Of a stretch of 64,000 nt of DNA, positions 46,871 to 57,385 are shown one piece after another. Source of the stretch: Elgaria multicarinata webbii. Lineage: Eukaryota > Chordata > Lepidosauria > Squamata > Anguidae. The DNA is taken from contig NC_086192.1 of assembly GCF_023053635.1 (NCBI RefSeq), forward strand, positions 15,910,001 to 15,974,000, in the 5' to 3' direction. Both the position numbers and the translations under genes were made by a program. Positions within the stretch are counted from its first letter, which is position 1; every line of letters starts with the position of its first letter. The notes under the pieces are model-generated. The model was not told the origin of the DNA. It searched no databases and saw only the letters and a program-made list of their open reading frames with translations.

Positions 46871-46962
46871 CCAAGCAGCAACTTGGAACTGGCAAGATGT
46901 TTGGGTAGGGATGATGGGAATTGTAGTCCCAAACATCTTGCCAGTTCGAAGTTGCCGCTTGG
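46871..46962. repeat. Hairpin repeat upstream of CLDN4
   Basis: Arms of 35 bases (CCAAGCAGCAACTTGGAACT... and its inverse) agree at 33 of 35 positions around a 22-base loop containing GGGAATTGTAGTCCC. It ends about 385 bases before the CLDN4 ATG. Probably a foldback transposon remnant. Confidence 0.75.
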
Positions 46963-47221
46963 TTCTGCCCGGCGAAATTACCGCCAAGAGCCGGAAGGCG
47001 AAAGCTTCCGACTGAGTGGCCTCTTGGCCGTCCCGCCGTGCTTCTCTTCTTGTCCCGGCAGGGATTTCCCCCGTACTCGTTGCAGGGATACGCATCCCTT
47101 CCTGCCGGGATGGAAAAGCCAGGATCCCAGGACTGCAAGCCAAGAGGAATCCCGGGGAACAGGTTTGAGTCTCCGCATCTGTTCAGACTGGATGGAGTCG
47201 GAGAAACCCCACCCATCCCGG

Positions 47222-47240
47222 CACCCTATAATTTATCCCA
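47222..47240 (+). promoter_or_regulatory. CLDN4: TATA-like element of CLDN4
   Basis: CCTATAATTTAT about 120 bases upstream of the CLDN4 ATG, the same spacing as the CLDN3 TATA box. A CCAAT-like 'cccaatttg' follows. Confidence 0.5.
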
Positions 47241-47347
47241 ATTTGCCACCTGCAGCTGACTAGAGCCGCACCGTCTCCAGCTGCTGCAGTTCTTCCTGCT
47301 TTCCCACTCGGCTAAAGGCGCGCGGAGAGACGCGGGAGGCGACCGCC

Positions 47348-47977
47348 ATGGCCTCCATGGGGATCCAAGTCGTGGGCATCGCCCTCTCGGTCCTGGGCTG
47401 GCTGGGCACCATCCTGTGCTGCGGGCTGCCCATGTGGAGGGTGACGGCCTACGGCAACACCAACATCTTGTTGGTCCAGATGATCTGGGAGGGGCTGTGG
47501 ATGGACTGCGTGGTCCAGAGCACCGGGCAGATGCAGTGCAACATCTACGAGTCCATGCTGGCCCTGCCACAGGACATGCAGGCCGCCCGGGCCCTGGTGG
47601 TCATCGCCATCGTGTTGGCCATCGTGGGCGTCGTCTTCTCCGTCTTGGGGGGCAAATGCACCAACTGCATGGAAGACGAGGGCCCCAAGGCCAGGGTCAT
47701 CATCGGGGCCGGCGTCTCCTTCCTCCTCTCGGCCCTCCTGCTCCTCATTCCCCTCTGCTGGATCGCCAACAACATCATCCGGGACTACTACAACCCCATG
47801 GTCCCCGAGAGCCAGAAGCGGGCGTTTGGTTACTCGCTCTACATCGGCTGGGCCTCTTGCGCCATGCTCCTCATCGGAGGGGCCCTGTTGTGCTACAACT
47901 GTCCCCTGAGAAAAGAGAAGCCGTATTCGGCCAAGTACACGGCCACCCGATCCGTCCCGGCCAGTAACTACGTCTAA
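47348..47977 (+). CDS. CLDN4: Claudin-4, single-exon tight-junction protein
   Basis: Epithelial four-pass claudin. 209 aa, exactly the human length, intronless. The ATG has a strong context (gaccgccATGG) and MASMGIQV matches human MASMGLQV. Transmembrane segments at about 8-28, 82-103, 118-139 and 161-182. W-E-G-L-W signature with Cys54 and Cys64. The C-terminus ...YSAKYTATRSVPASNYV matches the human end and gives the PDZ-binding YV. Two differences stand out. Residue 65 is Asn (MQCNIYES) where human has the pore lysine (MQCKVYDS), and the first-loop segment is AYGNTNI instead of AFIGSNI. The second loop keeps NPMVP. The frame is intact and the synteny is right, so orthology is well supported. 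Confidence 0.95.
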   Translation: MASMGIQVVGIALSVLGWLGTILCCGLPMWRVTAYGNTNILLVQMIWEGLWMDCVVQSTGQMQCNIYESMLALPQDMQAARALVVIAIVLAIVGVVFSVLGGKCTNCMEDEGPKARVIIGAGVSFLLSALLLLIPLCWIANNIIRDYYNPMVPESQKRAFGYSLYIGWASCAMLLIGGALLCYNCPLRKEKPYSAKYTATRSVPASNYV

Positions 47978-50380
47978 ACGCGGTCCCCGACGCCCAGTTG
48001 TGCCTGGGGACTTTCCCCACCCTGGAGGTGGATCTAAAAGACTGAGTAGATTCGAGTGGGGGAGACCCCCTCCATCAGTGCTGTATCCATTCTGTGCTGC
48101 TGCCTGAGCCCCCGCGTGTTTTTATCTCGACTCCCAAACCGTCCCCGAAGAACCCAGGCTGGTGGACACGAGCGGTGTGGCTTCCGCTCACCCGAGGTGG
48201 GCAGAGAACCGGGTTCTCCTTCCAGCTCTGCCAGAAAAGTTGTCTTCAAGATCATCCAGTTGACATTGTCCTTTTCGGAGGGGTTAGAGAGCTCCGGGGT
48301 GGGTGGGGTGGTTCTCTGTGCACGTGAGATCAAGCGGAGAGCCAAAATGTGAAGGGGCAGCAACAGGTGGTTGTTTTTGTTCTTTGAGGTGTGTATGTGA
48401 CGGGGTGACTTCCAGAAGTCTTTTTGGATTGAATTAGAATTGGAAGGTGGACCCCTAGCTGGTGCGTTACAGTGAGATGGTGCTTGCAGCAGGGGCGGGC
48501 AGGGTCTAAACCCCGGAGGAGGCTGGACGTCTCCGTGTTTGGGGCCTTGGGCTGTGGAACGGAGATGTCCAAGAGATGTCCCTTAAGGGCCTTTGGAATC
48601 CGTGCCCGGCCATCTGTTTACCTGGTTAGTGAGGGTCCCAACATCTGGGGCTCCTGTTCAGCGCCTTTTCTTTTGCGTAGGTTTTTAACATGTGCCTGGA
48701 GAATTGAGAATGGTGCCGCCCCCCCCCCCCACCGTGCCCCCTCCCCAGCCCTCTGAAGCCAGAGCCTTCGTGTGGGGCAGCTCCTTGGGGGAAAGCACAT
48801 GGGCTTCCTCGGGTGTAAGAGGTTTCAGTGGGAAAGAAATGCTGGCCGCCCTGCTCTCAGAAGCTATGGCTGGATCATGAGTTGTTGATCATGAGTTTGC
48901 AGCTCCAGGCTGCTGTGCAGAGGCAGCAGCGGGGATTCAGATTTGTCCTGGCTCTTCAGGGACCAGGGCAGGAATTTAAATTGAGCAAGGAAGGGAAAGG
49001 CCAGAAGAACAAGAGCAGAAGTGAGGCGCTGCTGCTTCTTCATCTCTTCTTGCTTAACTTTGCTGAAACCCCGGGAAAGCTACCAGTTTTCAGTGCTGGG
49101 AGCAATTAGGAGGGACAATTTTACCAACACATGGAGCAGCCTTCCCCAAACTGGCCCCCTTTAGAAGCCTTGGACTACAACTCCCATTATCCCTGCACAG
49201 GATAGAATCCCCCCCCCCAGAAGCTAAAGATGGAAATGGAGTTTTCAGGGTGGGGGGTTGTGCAATTTTGGAAGTGCGCTCTTGCGCAACTGCACATTTT
49301 CAAATGCAAAACACAAGCTCAGAAAACTGTACAAGTTTCTTGGGAACTAAATACCTGGTTGCATTCGCATTCAGTGTTGCAGGTGGGTCATGTTTGCATG
49401 ATTTGGCAACAGAAATGAAATCTTCGTACATCCCTATTTCTGACCATGTACAAAGTGCCTTCCCAACACCACTGAGTGGTGATTTGGAAGTTAGAAAAGT
49501 GGGATTCACAGGCTGGGGTTGACCACCATCCTCTGCTTTATAAGTTAAAACTATAATTGCTGTTAGGGCTCTTTCTGGGAGCATATGAAACAATAGTGCC
49601 TCTCTGAGCATGTGCAAAGTGTCTTTCCCACAGCACCGAATAATCTTAGAGGTGTGTTAGGTCTTGGTGTGGGGCAGGTTTTAATTACTATTTACTAATA
49701 TTTCATGGGTTTTTAAACTGCCTATCAGGGTCATCTCTCCTCCAACGGCGTTTCTCCTGAGGTTCCTCAGGCAGGTATAAGTCCAGCGCTTCTATTGTTT
49801 GGCAAATGCGCTGGTCTTGGGTCTTGCCCGCATGCCCCAGGTGGTGTTGTGAGACGAGGGCTCCCCTCTTGCTTGCAGGATTTGGCTTTCTGTGCCCTAC
49901 CTGTATCTGGGATGCCAGAGGAGGAGGAAAAGACGAGGCAGCTTCTAAGTGACACATCTGATAGCTTTTTAGCCTTTCGTTTTGTGCTTCCAAATCATGC
50001 CTTCTTTGCTTGCAAGCTGCTTTGTGGTTATAGGAAAGACACATCCTATAAATCAGGGCTGCTGAATCCGGCTCAAATCTGCCCCCCCCCCATCTCACCC
50101 TATAAGGTTCTCCAGATGTTGGGTGGTGGGCAGCCCCCCCCCCCCCACTTTCTAAAAAGCTGAAATACCTGTCCGAAGGCTCCGTTACTGGCAAGGAGAG
50201 CTGGAAGTTAAAACTAGCTGGTATTTTTTTTGGCTCCGCCTCTTTCCCCTTCAGGCCTGCCCACTATTCCCTTCGGCCCCGCCCATCACTTGAATGCAGC
50301 CCCTTGGGCTTGAAGAGGTTGGAGACCCCTGGAATAAACACTTCAAATAAATAATAAAAATCATAAATATCTAATTTTCT
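47978..50380. other. CLDN4 3' flank and spacer
   Basis: Probably begins with the CLDN4 3' UTR. No canonical AATAAA appears until the A-rich run near 50,333-50,355, so the transcript end is unclear. Otherwise an old foldback half at about 49,136-49,205 and two copies of the dispersed motif (CCATGTACAAAGTGCC near 49,444 and GAGCATGTGCAAAGTG near 49,606). No other gene recognised. Confidence 0.45.
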
Positions 50381-50382
50381 GT

Positions 50383-50384
<2 letters not shown>

Positions 50385-50459
<75 letters not shown>
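50385..50459. repeat. (TC)n-(AC)n compound microsatellite
   Basis: About 16 TC repeats followed directly by about 21 AC repeats. Likely highly variable in length. Confidence 0.95.
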
Positions 50460-50461
<2 letters not shown>

Positions 50462-50531
50462 CGAGTTCTCATATTTAGGGCACGGAGTCATTGGTGCCTT
50501 TTTTTGTTTAACATGTTGATACCTTCTAGGG

Positions 50532-50640
50532 CAGCCTTCCTCAACCTGGGGCGCTCTAGATGTGTTGGACTACAACTCCCAGAATGCCCCAGCCAGGTGC
50601 AGTCCAACACATCTGGAGCGCCCCAGGTTGAGGAAGGCTG
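50532..50640. mobile_element. Young palindromic hAT-type MITE
   Basis: Termini CAGCCTTCC/GGAAGGCTG, with arms as in 32,664-32,793 and a slightly shortened right arm. Perfect 8-base duplication TTCTAGGG at 50,524-50,531 and 50,641-50,648. Confidence 0.9.
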
Positions 50641-50727
50641 TTCTAGGGTCTCCACATTGTGGCTGTCGTGCTTAGTCTGCTCATTATGGCGTGTTTCTGT
50701 GTTTGTGTGTGCATGCACACGCATGTG

Positions 50728-50818
50728 CAGGAAAGCCTGGTGGCTCCTTTAGAGTTTGGACTGAAACCTGGAGCGGATTCACCGCCCCACTGACCTCGGA
50801 GCCACCAGCCTCCGCTGC
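50728..50818. mobile_element. Deleted copy of the 59,931 MITE family
   Basis: Left end CAGGAAAGCCTGGTGGCTCC and right stretch CTGAAACCTGGAGCGGATTC...CCACCAGCCTCCGCTG correspond to the two ends of the palindrome at 59,931-60,116, with most of the left arm lost. Confidence 0.6.
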
Positions 50819-50833
50819 ATCTAGCTAGGGATT

Positions 50834-50934
50834 CTCTGTCAGGGATGCTTTAGGGTGGATTCCTGCATTGAGCAGGGGGTTGGACTCGATCACCTTGTAG
50901 GCCCCTTCCAACTCTGCTATTCTATGATTCTATG
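50834..50934 (+). mobile_element. CR1 LINE tail fragment
   Basis: About 100 bases of young CR1 ending ATTCTATGATTCTATG. Confidence 0.88.
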
Positions 50935-51301
50935 GAAAGGTAGGGTGTAACTATGCCAAGTCCCCCACATGGATCTCAGGTGAGCTTCCCCAGATCGGAC
51001 CGGGAGCCCATTTATTCCAGCAGGCTAGTTCTGAAGGCCTTAAGGCAACATAACTCTCCTGCTGTAGCACCCCAGAATCTGGTATTCCCGGGTAGACTAT
51101 ATCTGAACATGGAGGTTCTGTTTAGCTGTCACACCCAAGAGGCGCTGATGGACTTTGCCTCCTCTGTGAATTTGTTCAGTCCCACGTTAGACCACTGCCC
51201 ACCCTGCACGGGTCCTGCGTTGTGCAAAGGACTCCTTGCCTTCTCTGGAATCTACTGCCAATCCATTTCTCTCAATGCTGGCCATAATTTTATACATTTT
51301 A

Positions 51302-51440
51302 CATATTTATTTATTTTTATTTATTTATTTATTTAAGCATTTTTATGCCGCCATACAGCCAAAAAAAGGCTCTCACGGCGGCTTACAAAAGTATTTCTTG
51401 ACAGTCCCTGCCCACAGGCTTACAATCTAAAAGACATGAC
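51302..51440 (-). mobile_element. LINE-tail repeat with TTTA run
   Basis: Same sequence as 25,500-25,645 (TTTA run, 'gcatttttatgccgccatac', 'ggctctcacggcggcttac', 'tattcttgacagtccctgcc'-like end). Family not assigned. Confidence 0.55.
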
Positions 51441-51480
51441 ACAAAAGGAAAGGGGATTGGGAGGGAGGAGGAGGGGAAGT

Positions 51481-51852
51481 ACTGGGCATGTTTAGCTTGG
51501 AGAAGAGAAGATTGAGGGGATACCCGACAGCACTCTTCAAATTCTTGAAAGGTTGTCACACAGAGGTGGGCCAGGATCTCTTCTCGATCCTCCCAGAGTG
51601 CAGGACATGGAATAATGGGCTCAAGTTAAAGGAAGCCAGATTCCAGCTGGACATCAGGAAAAACTTCCTGACTGATAGAGCAGTACGACAATGGAACCCA
51701 TGACCTAGGGAGGAGGTGGGCTCTCCCACACAAGATGCAGCTGGATAGCCATCTGTCAAGGATGCTTTGAGGTGGATTCCTGCATTGAGCAAGGGGGTTG
51801 GACTTGATGGCCTTAGAGTCCCCTTCCAAGTCTACTATTCTATGATTCTATG
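51481..51852 (+). mobile_element. CR1 LINE 3' part
   Basis: Young CR1 from 'actgggcatgtttagcttgg' to the ATTCTATGATTCTATG tail, with a short internal deletion near 51,732. Confidence 0.9.
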
Positions 51853-52654
51853 AAATGCCACCTGCCCATGCCTTGGGGGGCTTCTGTTCAATAGGGTTGC
51901 TGGGTCAGTGTAGTCTCTAGATGTGTTGGACTACAAACCCCATCATCCGCATCCATGCATCTGGTGGCTTGGAGGGATGGCAGCTCAAAGTTACCTCCAG
52001 ATGCAGAACATGGTGGTCTTTGGACTTCTAGGGACGGAGGAGGATAATAGATGCATTATATTTGAGTTCCCAAAGTGTGCCTGCGCTCAGACCTACGAGC
52101 ACAAAGGCAATAACCCTTTGCAACAGCTACTGCCTGGTGTTGGTGTTATTATCCTGTATACACAGGTGTGGCGGCTGAAGCGGAGAGATTGCATCTTGCC
52201 AAAAGCCACCGAGTGAGTTCCAGGCAGAGGACCACAGCCCATGAATCAGGGCAGGGAGGAAATGACAGCGTCAGGGAGCTTGTTTCTCCTGGTTAGCAGC
52301 AGGGGATTCTTGCTCAATGAGCACAGACGAGATGGGGCAATGCTGATCCCTGGCAGAAAAAGACTGAGACCGGCATCCTGGAGAGGTGGGCGGGGTGTTG
52401 AGTCTACGGGAGTTCTGCTGAGCCGCCCCTTCTGGTCCCATCCCTGCATGTGGGGCTGCTGGAAATACAGGCTCTGGGATTGCCCTTTGGGGTTTTTTTT
52501 ATGTCCTTCGAGCCAGCCCTCTGCACTCCCAGCTGTGAGCTGTACTCCACAAGCAGGAAGCCAGCAAACAACCCACAAATCATGGACCAGCAACAGCAAC
52601 CTGTCCCGAGGGTGTCAGTTCCATCAGGGCATTTGCCATGACCGGAAGGTGCAT

Positions 52655-53200
52655 CTCATAAGAACATCAGAAGAGTCCCAAGGCTGGATCAGGCCAAGGG
52701 CCCATCTAGTCCCCCACTCTGTTCCCACAGTGGCCAGGCAGCTGTCGACCGGGGATCCACAAAGCAGGGCATGGTGCAACAGCACCATCCTGTCCATGTT
52801 CCCCAGCAACTGGTGTATACAAGATACTGGAGGTAGCACATCGCCATCAGGACTAGGAGCCATTGATGGCCTTCTCCTCCAGGAATTTATCCAACCCCTT
52901 TTAAAGCCATCTGAATTGGTGGCCATCACTACATCTTGTGGCAGTGGATATCATAGTTTAACGCTACGCTGTGTGAAGAAGTCCTTCCTTTTATGTGTCC
53001 TGAATCTCCCACCTTTCAGCTCCATGGGATAATGACCCTGTTGGGTTCTAGTATTATGGGAGAGGGAGAAACATGTTTCCCTCTCCATATTCTCCACACC
53101 AGGCATCATTTCATACACCTCTGTCATGTCTCCTTTTTCCCAAGCTAAGCAATCCCAGCTGTTGTGACCTTCCCTCACAGGGGAGATGCTCCAGCCCCTG
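52655..53200 (-). mobile_element. Older CR1 LINE 3' part
   Basis: About 545 bases of a different CR1 lineage in reverse orientation, recognisable by 'cataagaacatcagaagagt', 'ccagcaactggtgtatacaa', 'gccttctcctccaggaattt' and 'gaagaagtccttccttttat'. A young CR1 copy starts directly after it at 53,203. The long plus-strand open frame across this stretch is a shadow. Confidence 0.85.
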
Positions 53201-53202
53201 GA

Positions 53203-53520
53203 TCATAGAATCATAGAATAGCAGAGTTGGAAGGAGCCTACAAGGCCATCGAGTCCAACCCCCTGCTCAATGCAGGAATCCACCCTAAAGCATCCCCGAC
53301 AGATGCTTGTCCAGCTGCCTCTTGAAGGCCTCTAGTGTGGGAGAGCCCACAACCTCACCAGGTAACTGGTTCCATTGTCATACTGCTCTAACAGTCAGGA
53401 TGTTTTTCCTGATGTCCAGCCGGAATCTGGCTTCCTTTAACTTGAGTCCATTATTCCGTGTCCTGCACTCTGGGAGGATCGAGAAGAGATCCTGGCCCTC
53501 CTCTGTGTGACAACATTTCA
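53203..53520 (-). mobile_element. CR1 LINE 3' end
   Basis: Reverse-oriented young CR1 copy, TCATAGAATCATAGAATAG to 'ctgtgtgacaacattt', abutting the older CR1 on its left. Confidence 0.9.
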
Positions 53521-54255
53521 GTTGCCCTTTTCTGCACTTTTCCCAGCTCTACAATATTGGCTCTACAAAATGACCCTCATTTTGGGGTCATTTGTGGATC
53601 AAAGACAGGGGTGGCAAACACTCTCAGGAGTGCAAATGCGGATGGATGAGAAGCAGCAGAATTTTCTATTTCCACAGGGTAGGTTTGGTGCAGCAGTATT
53701 AAAAAAAAATCCCAATGGGAGAACCCTTCAGCCTCTGAGGACACTGAACTTAAAGTAGCCATTGTGGAGGAAAGGAACGTCCAAGAGAGAAGAAAGCGAG
53801 AGATGGCTGAATTAGAACACATCAGTAGGTTTAATTCTGTCACCAAAGGACTGAATCAGGATAAAGGATTGTTTTTTTTAATCACACGAGTGTTAATTGG
53901 CTTCCCAAGGGCCGGGATGTTTGTGTTATCAGCAACAGTTACTGTTAACAATGTGGTTGTCACTGTCAGCACTATCTGCATTTAATTTCCTTCTGTCTTT
54001 AGTGTTTACAATTCTACACCCACACCCACACACCCTGCCATCGCCCAAACGTACGATATATAAGCCTAAACTGCTCCATTGTACGCCGTGCATCTGGTGA
54101 AGTGAGTTATAGTTCAGGAAAGCTTATGTCAGAATAAATTTGTCAGAATTTTCCAGTGGTGGCAAAAGCAACAACACCCAAACCCATCCAGGATGCATTT
54201 TGCAGTGATGCTCTTGCCATTTCCCCCAGCAGGCACTTTTGTCGTCTTCGTCGTC
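53521..54255. other. Upstream region of the third claudin gene
   Basis: No recognised exon or repeat. A pyrimidine-rich stretch ending CCCCCAGCAG just before 54,234 could be a splice acceptor for a spliced 5' UTR of the claudin gene. An AT-rich 'gatatataagcc' at about 54,055 could be a TATA box about 200 bases upstream of the ATG. Confidence 0.35.
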
Positions 54256-54894
54256 ATGGCGTCCCAGGCCCTACAGTTGGGCGGGCTGGCGCTGTCTTCC
54301 TTGGGCGGCCTGGGCGCCGTCTTGGCCTGTGCCCTGCCCATGTGGAAGGTGACGGCCTTCATCGGCTCCAACATCATTGTGGCCCAGGTCTTCTGGGAGG
54401 GGCTGTGGATGAATTGCGTCTACGAGAGCACTGGGCAGATGCAGTGCAAAGTCTACGACTCCTTGCTCGACCTCCCGGCCGACCTGCAGACCGCCCGGGC
54501 CCTGGTGATGGTCTCCATCGCTGCCTCCGTCCTGGCCCTGCTCGTCGGTGTCACCGGAGCCCAGTGCACGCGCTGCGTGGAGGGCCGCAGCGCCAAGGCC
54601 AAAGTTTCAGCAGTGGCCGGGGCGGCATTCATCCTAGCTGGGCTGGTGCTCCTGATCCCTGTCTCCTGGTTGGCCAGCAATATTGTCAGCGATTTCTACA
54701 ACCCGCTGGTTCCCGAGGCCTTGAAGCGGGAGCTGGGCGTCTCGCTCTACGTGGGCTGGGCGGCCAGTGCTCTCTCGGTCTCGGGCGGGGCCACGCTGTG
54801 CTGCTCCTTCCCACAGACACAGGGTGACAAACCTTACCCGGTGAGGTACAAACACGCCGCTGCAGGCAGCTATGCCCGGAAGGACTACGTCTGA
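54256..54894 (+). CDS. Third claudin, CLDN3/4/6/9-class, single exon
   Basis: Intact intronless claudin of 212 aa directly downstream of CLDN4 on the same strand, so probably a tandem paralogue. Start chosen at MASQALQLGG. The frame is open 21 codons further upstream without claudin similarity. Four transmembrane segments, W-E-G-L-W at 47-51 with Cys54 and Cys64, MQCK with Lys65 present, second loop DFYNPLVPEALKREL and C-terminal PDZ ligand KDYV. Unusual points are SLGGLGAV where TM1 normally has LGW, and CVYEST instead of CVVQST. The body resembles CLDN6/9 as well as CLDN3/4, so no symbol is given. Human has no gene here, while mouse Cldn13 lies in the comparable cluster. Orthology to it is a guess only. 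GC-rich throughout, like its neighbours. Confidence 0.9.
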   Translation: MASQALQLGGLALSSLGGLGAVLACALPMWKVTAFIGSNIIVAQVFWEGLWMNCVYESTGQMQCKVYDSLLDLPADLQTARALVMVSIAASVLALLVGVTGAQCTRCVEGRSAKAKVSAVAGAAFILAGLVLLIPVSWLASNIVSDFYNPLVPEALKRELGVSLYVGWAASALSVSGGATLCCSFPQTQGDKPYPVRYKHAAAGSYARKDYV

Positions 54895-55296
54895 CCACTC
54901 CTTCGCCCCGGCAAGGAGGTCCTAGAACGGATGCAGGCGCCAACAGAGGCACAGCGACTCACCCATCCAAGAGCACAAACCTGAGTGGCCTTTGGTGCTA
55001 AGGCGACGGCTTCACCGGCTTAATTTCATGGGACTCCCCGACGCTGCACCAGGGCCAGACTTTGGGGCAGTGGTCCGGGCCTTGCTGCAACAATGAGCAG
55101 GACCACCCCACCCCCTGCCCCAAATAGGAATGGTCCTAGTGGGCGTCCTGCACATTCCAGCTCAAAAGATAATTCTGGCTCATCTCTGTGTCCCGTTGCG
55201 ATCTTTGCTCTTTTTCATTTTTGCCTGAAAATGTGTGTATTTCCCCAATGCATCTAATGCTCGCACCTTTGAAATGTACGCCTGCTCCTCCCATTG

Positions 55297-55302
55297 ATTA
55301 AA
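55297..55302 (+). terminator. Possible polyadenylation signal of the third claudin
   Basis: ATTAAA about 400 bases after the stop codon, followed by a T/G-containing stretch. Variant signal, unproven. Confidence 0.3.
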
Positions 55303-56213
55303 TTACGTCTGCACACGTTTTCTGAACGCACATTTTTCAAAGGTACACGTGCTGTCCTCCAACCGCCTTGCGAGCTCGTAAAGGGACAGGCTTTGAGTAC
55401 TGATTGCGTTCACACCGGCAGGTAAATCTGGCCAAATCCTGATCAAAAAGAAACCGAAATGCATTTCTCATAGATCCCTACCCAACACCTCACCGTACCA
55501 CCGTTTTCCTCTCGTATATTTTTGCCGTTCAGGGCCGATTAGTTATGCTACAAACGTTACGTCATTTTGATGCCAATTGTCTCCCACACCACAAAGAAAA
55601 ATCCCAAGGGATTGTGATGTGGGAAAGCGGCCCTCAAGTCTGTCTCAGAGATGGCTTAGCCCTTCCCTTCAAGAGTGAAAACTCACTCCCAGGGATCTCT
55701 GGCAGGAAGGGAAGGAGAGAAGAAGAAAGCCATGCTGGATCAGACCAAAGGCCATGTAGCTCTGCTCTTCTTCCATACATTTGTAGAACCATCTAAGCCA
55801 GCAGACGTGTCAATTAAACCATCTGCAAGGTGAGATCCACCCTAACAAGCCACACCTGACCAAAGAGGTGGCACGCGGTTGTTCCTGGTAGCAAAAACTA
55901 TTGGCCAAAACCTTGCAATCCGGTCAGTTACAGGCAGAGGACCTGCCTTCATGCCTGCCACTGACACGGACTGATGAAATGTCCAAAGGCAGGAATTACT
56001 TCAATATTGGACAGGCTTCGGGGGCCTGAAAAGCAAGGTAGAAAATGTTTTCAAGAAACAGCAAGTGCATACGGTCTGCAGCCTGGGCCTGGTTAGTCTT
56101 CCCAATCTCAGCTGCCACATTGTAAAGTTGTAAAGACACTGCGCAAAGTTGTTCCGAGGGCAATAACATTTCAAAAGCTTTACAGCATTCCAATAATTGA
56201 TCTGTATCTATAC

Positions 56214-56433
56214 TCATAGAATCATAGAATAGCAGAGTTGGAAGGGGCCTACAAGGCCATCGAGTCCAACCCCCTGCTCAATGCAGGAATCCACCCTAAA
56301 GCATCCCTGACAGATGGTTGTCCAGCTGCCTCTTGAAGGCCTCTAGTGTGGGAGAGCCCACAACCTCCCTAGATAACTGGTTCCATTGTTGTACTGCTCT
56401 AACAGTCAGGAAGTTTTTCCTGATGTCCAGCTG
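56214..56433 (-). mobile_element. CR1 LINE 3' end
   Basis: About 220 bases of reverse-oriented young CR1, from TCATAGAATCATAGAATAG to 'cctgatgtccagctgg'. Confidence 0.9.
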
Positions 56434-57224
56434 GTAGCATTCGTGAAAAAATAATGGCCTCTGCCTGTTTTTCCACCTTCCCAGAGAACAATTTCATTGG
56501 CAGGATTTATTCATTGGCAGGATTTAGATTGGATTTATTTATTTATTTTTGGTGTATGTGTGTGTGTGCACATATCCGCCTATTTTCGCAGTCCAGAGAA
56601 GGCCTGTTAGAGTGTTCTTTTGCAAACCCCAGTAATGTCCGCTGCGTAGCAAGAGAGACTTGCGTGATCCAGTTTGTATACTTTCGTGTTATAAAACAAA
56701 CACTTAAGCCCCAAGGAAGATGAGGAAGCTTTGTGAGCTTTGCAAAATGCAAATAGAACAAAACTTTTCATGAACTTTTCGTGCACTGCACATGATATTA
56801 AGCGTCCAGGATTTGTTTTTATGGCCCTGTATTCTCCATTAGGCTAAGCTATCTAAGCCCTTCACGGAGGTATCTTCTTCTCGGACCCCTTCTTTTCCTG
56901 CCCCACATATCTGCCTGAGGAGTCCTCATAAACCCTCTTAAACACAGTGGGGAAAGAAACGAGTTTGGCAACTCACTTGTCCACAGAATGAAAGAAGCCC
57001 GGACACTCTGCGGCAAAGATATCCACCCTTAAAAGACCCCCGTTTCAACTTGTTTGGGGAGGGAGACACGCAATTTGACTTCCCTGAGCACTTTTGGATG
57101 TCGATTTAATGTTTCCTTCAGTCCATTTTATTTTTTGAGTGTTTGTTTATAGTGCCCATCTTCAAACGGCGTTGCAAAAAGTGGTGTTACAAGTCTGTGG
57201 GTGGTGACATTTAAGACACTTAGG

Positions 57225-57385
57225 GTGCAATCCTAGGCATGTTTAGATAGAAGAAAGTCCTACAATCCTATGCATGTTTAGCCAGATGAAAGTCCTTCAG
57301 TCTTATGCATGTTTAGACAGAAAAAGTCTGGCTGGAGAATGCCAGGAGTTGTGGGACTTCATTCTGTTTAAACGTGCATAGCATA
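57225..57385. mobile_element. Foldback element related to 10,719-11,212
   Basis: GGTGCAATCCTAGGCATGTT at the left is inverted as AAACGTGCATAG...TGCCC at the right. The arm motif 'atgcatgtttagacagaa' is repeated three times in the left half. Contains GCCAGGAGTTGTGGGACTT. Confidence 0.6.

Noticed and set aside
47416-47967. 183-codon frame overlapping CLDN4, with similar +1 frames in the other claudins
   Set aside because: Out-of-frame shadows of the claudin coding sequence, rich in His, Gly, Arg and Pro from GC-biased codons.
52241-53032. 263-codon plus-strand frame
   Set aside because: Its second half runs antisense through an old CR1 LINE and the first half has no recognisable domain.
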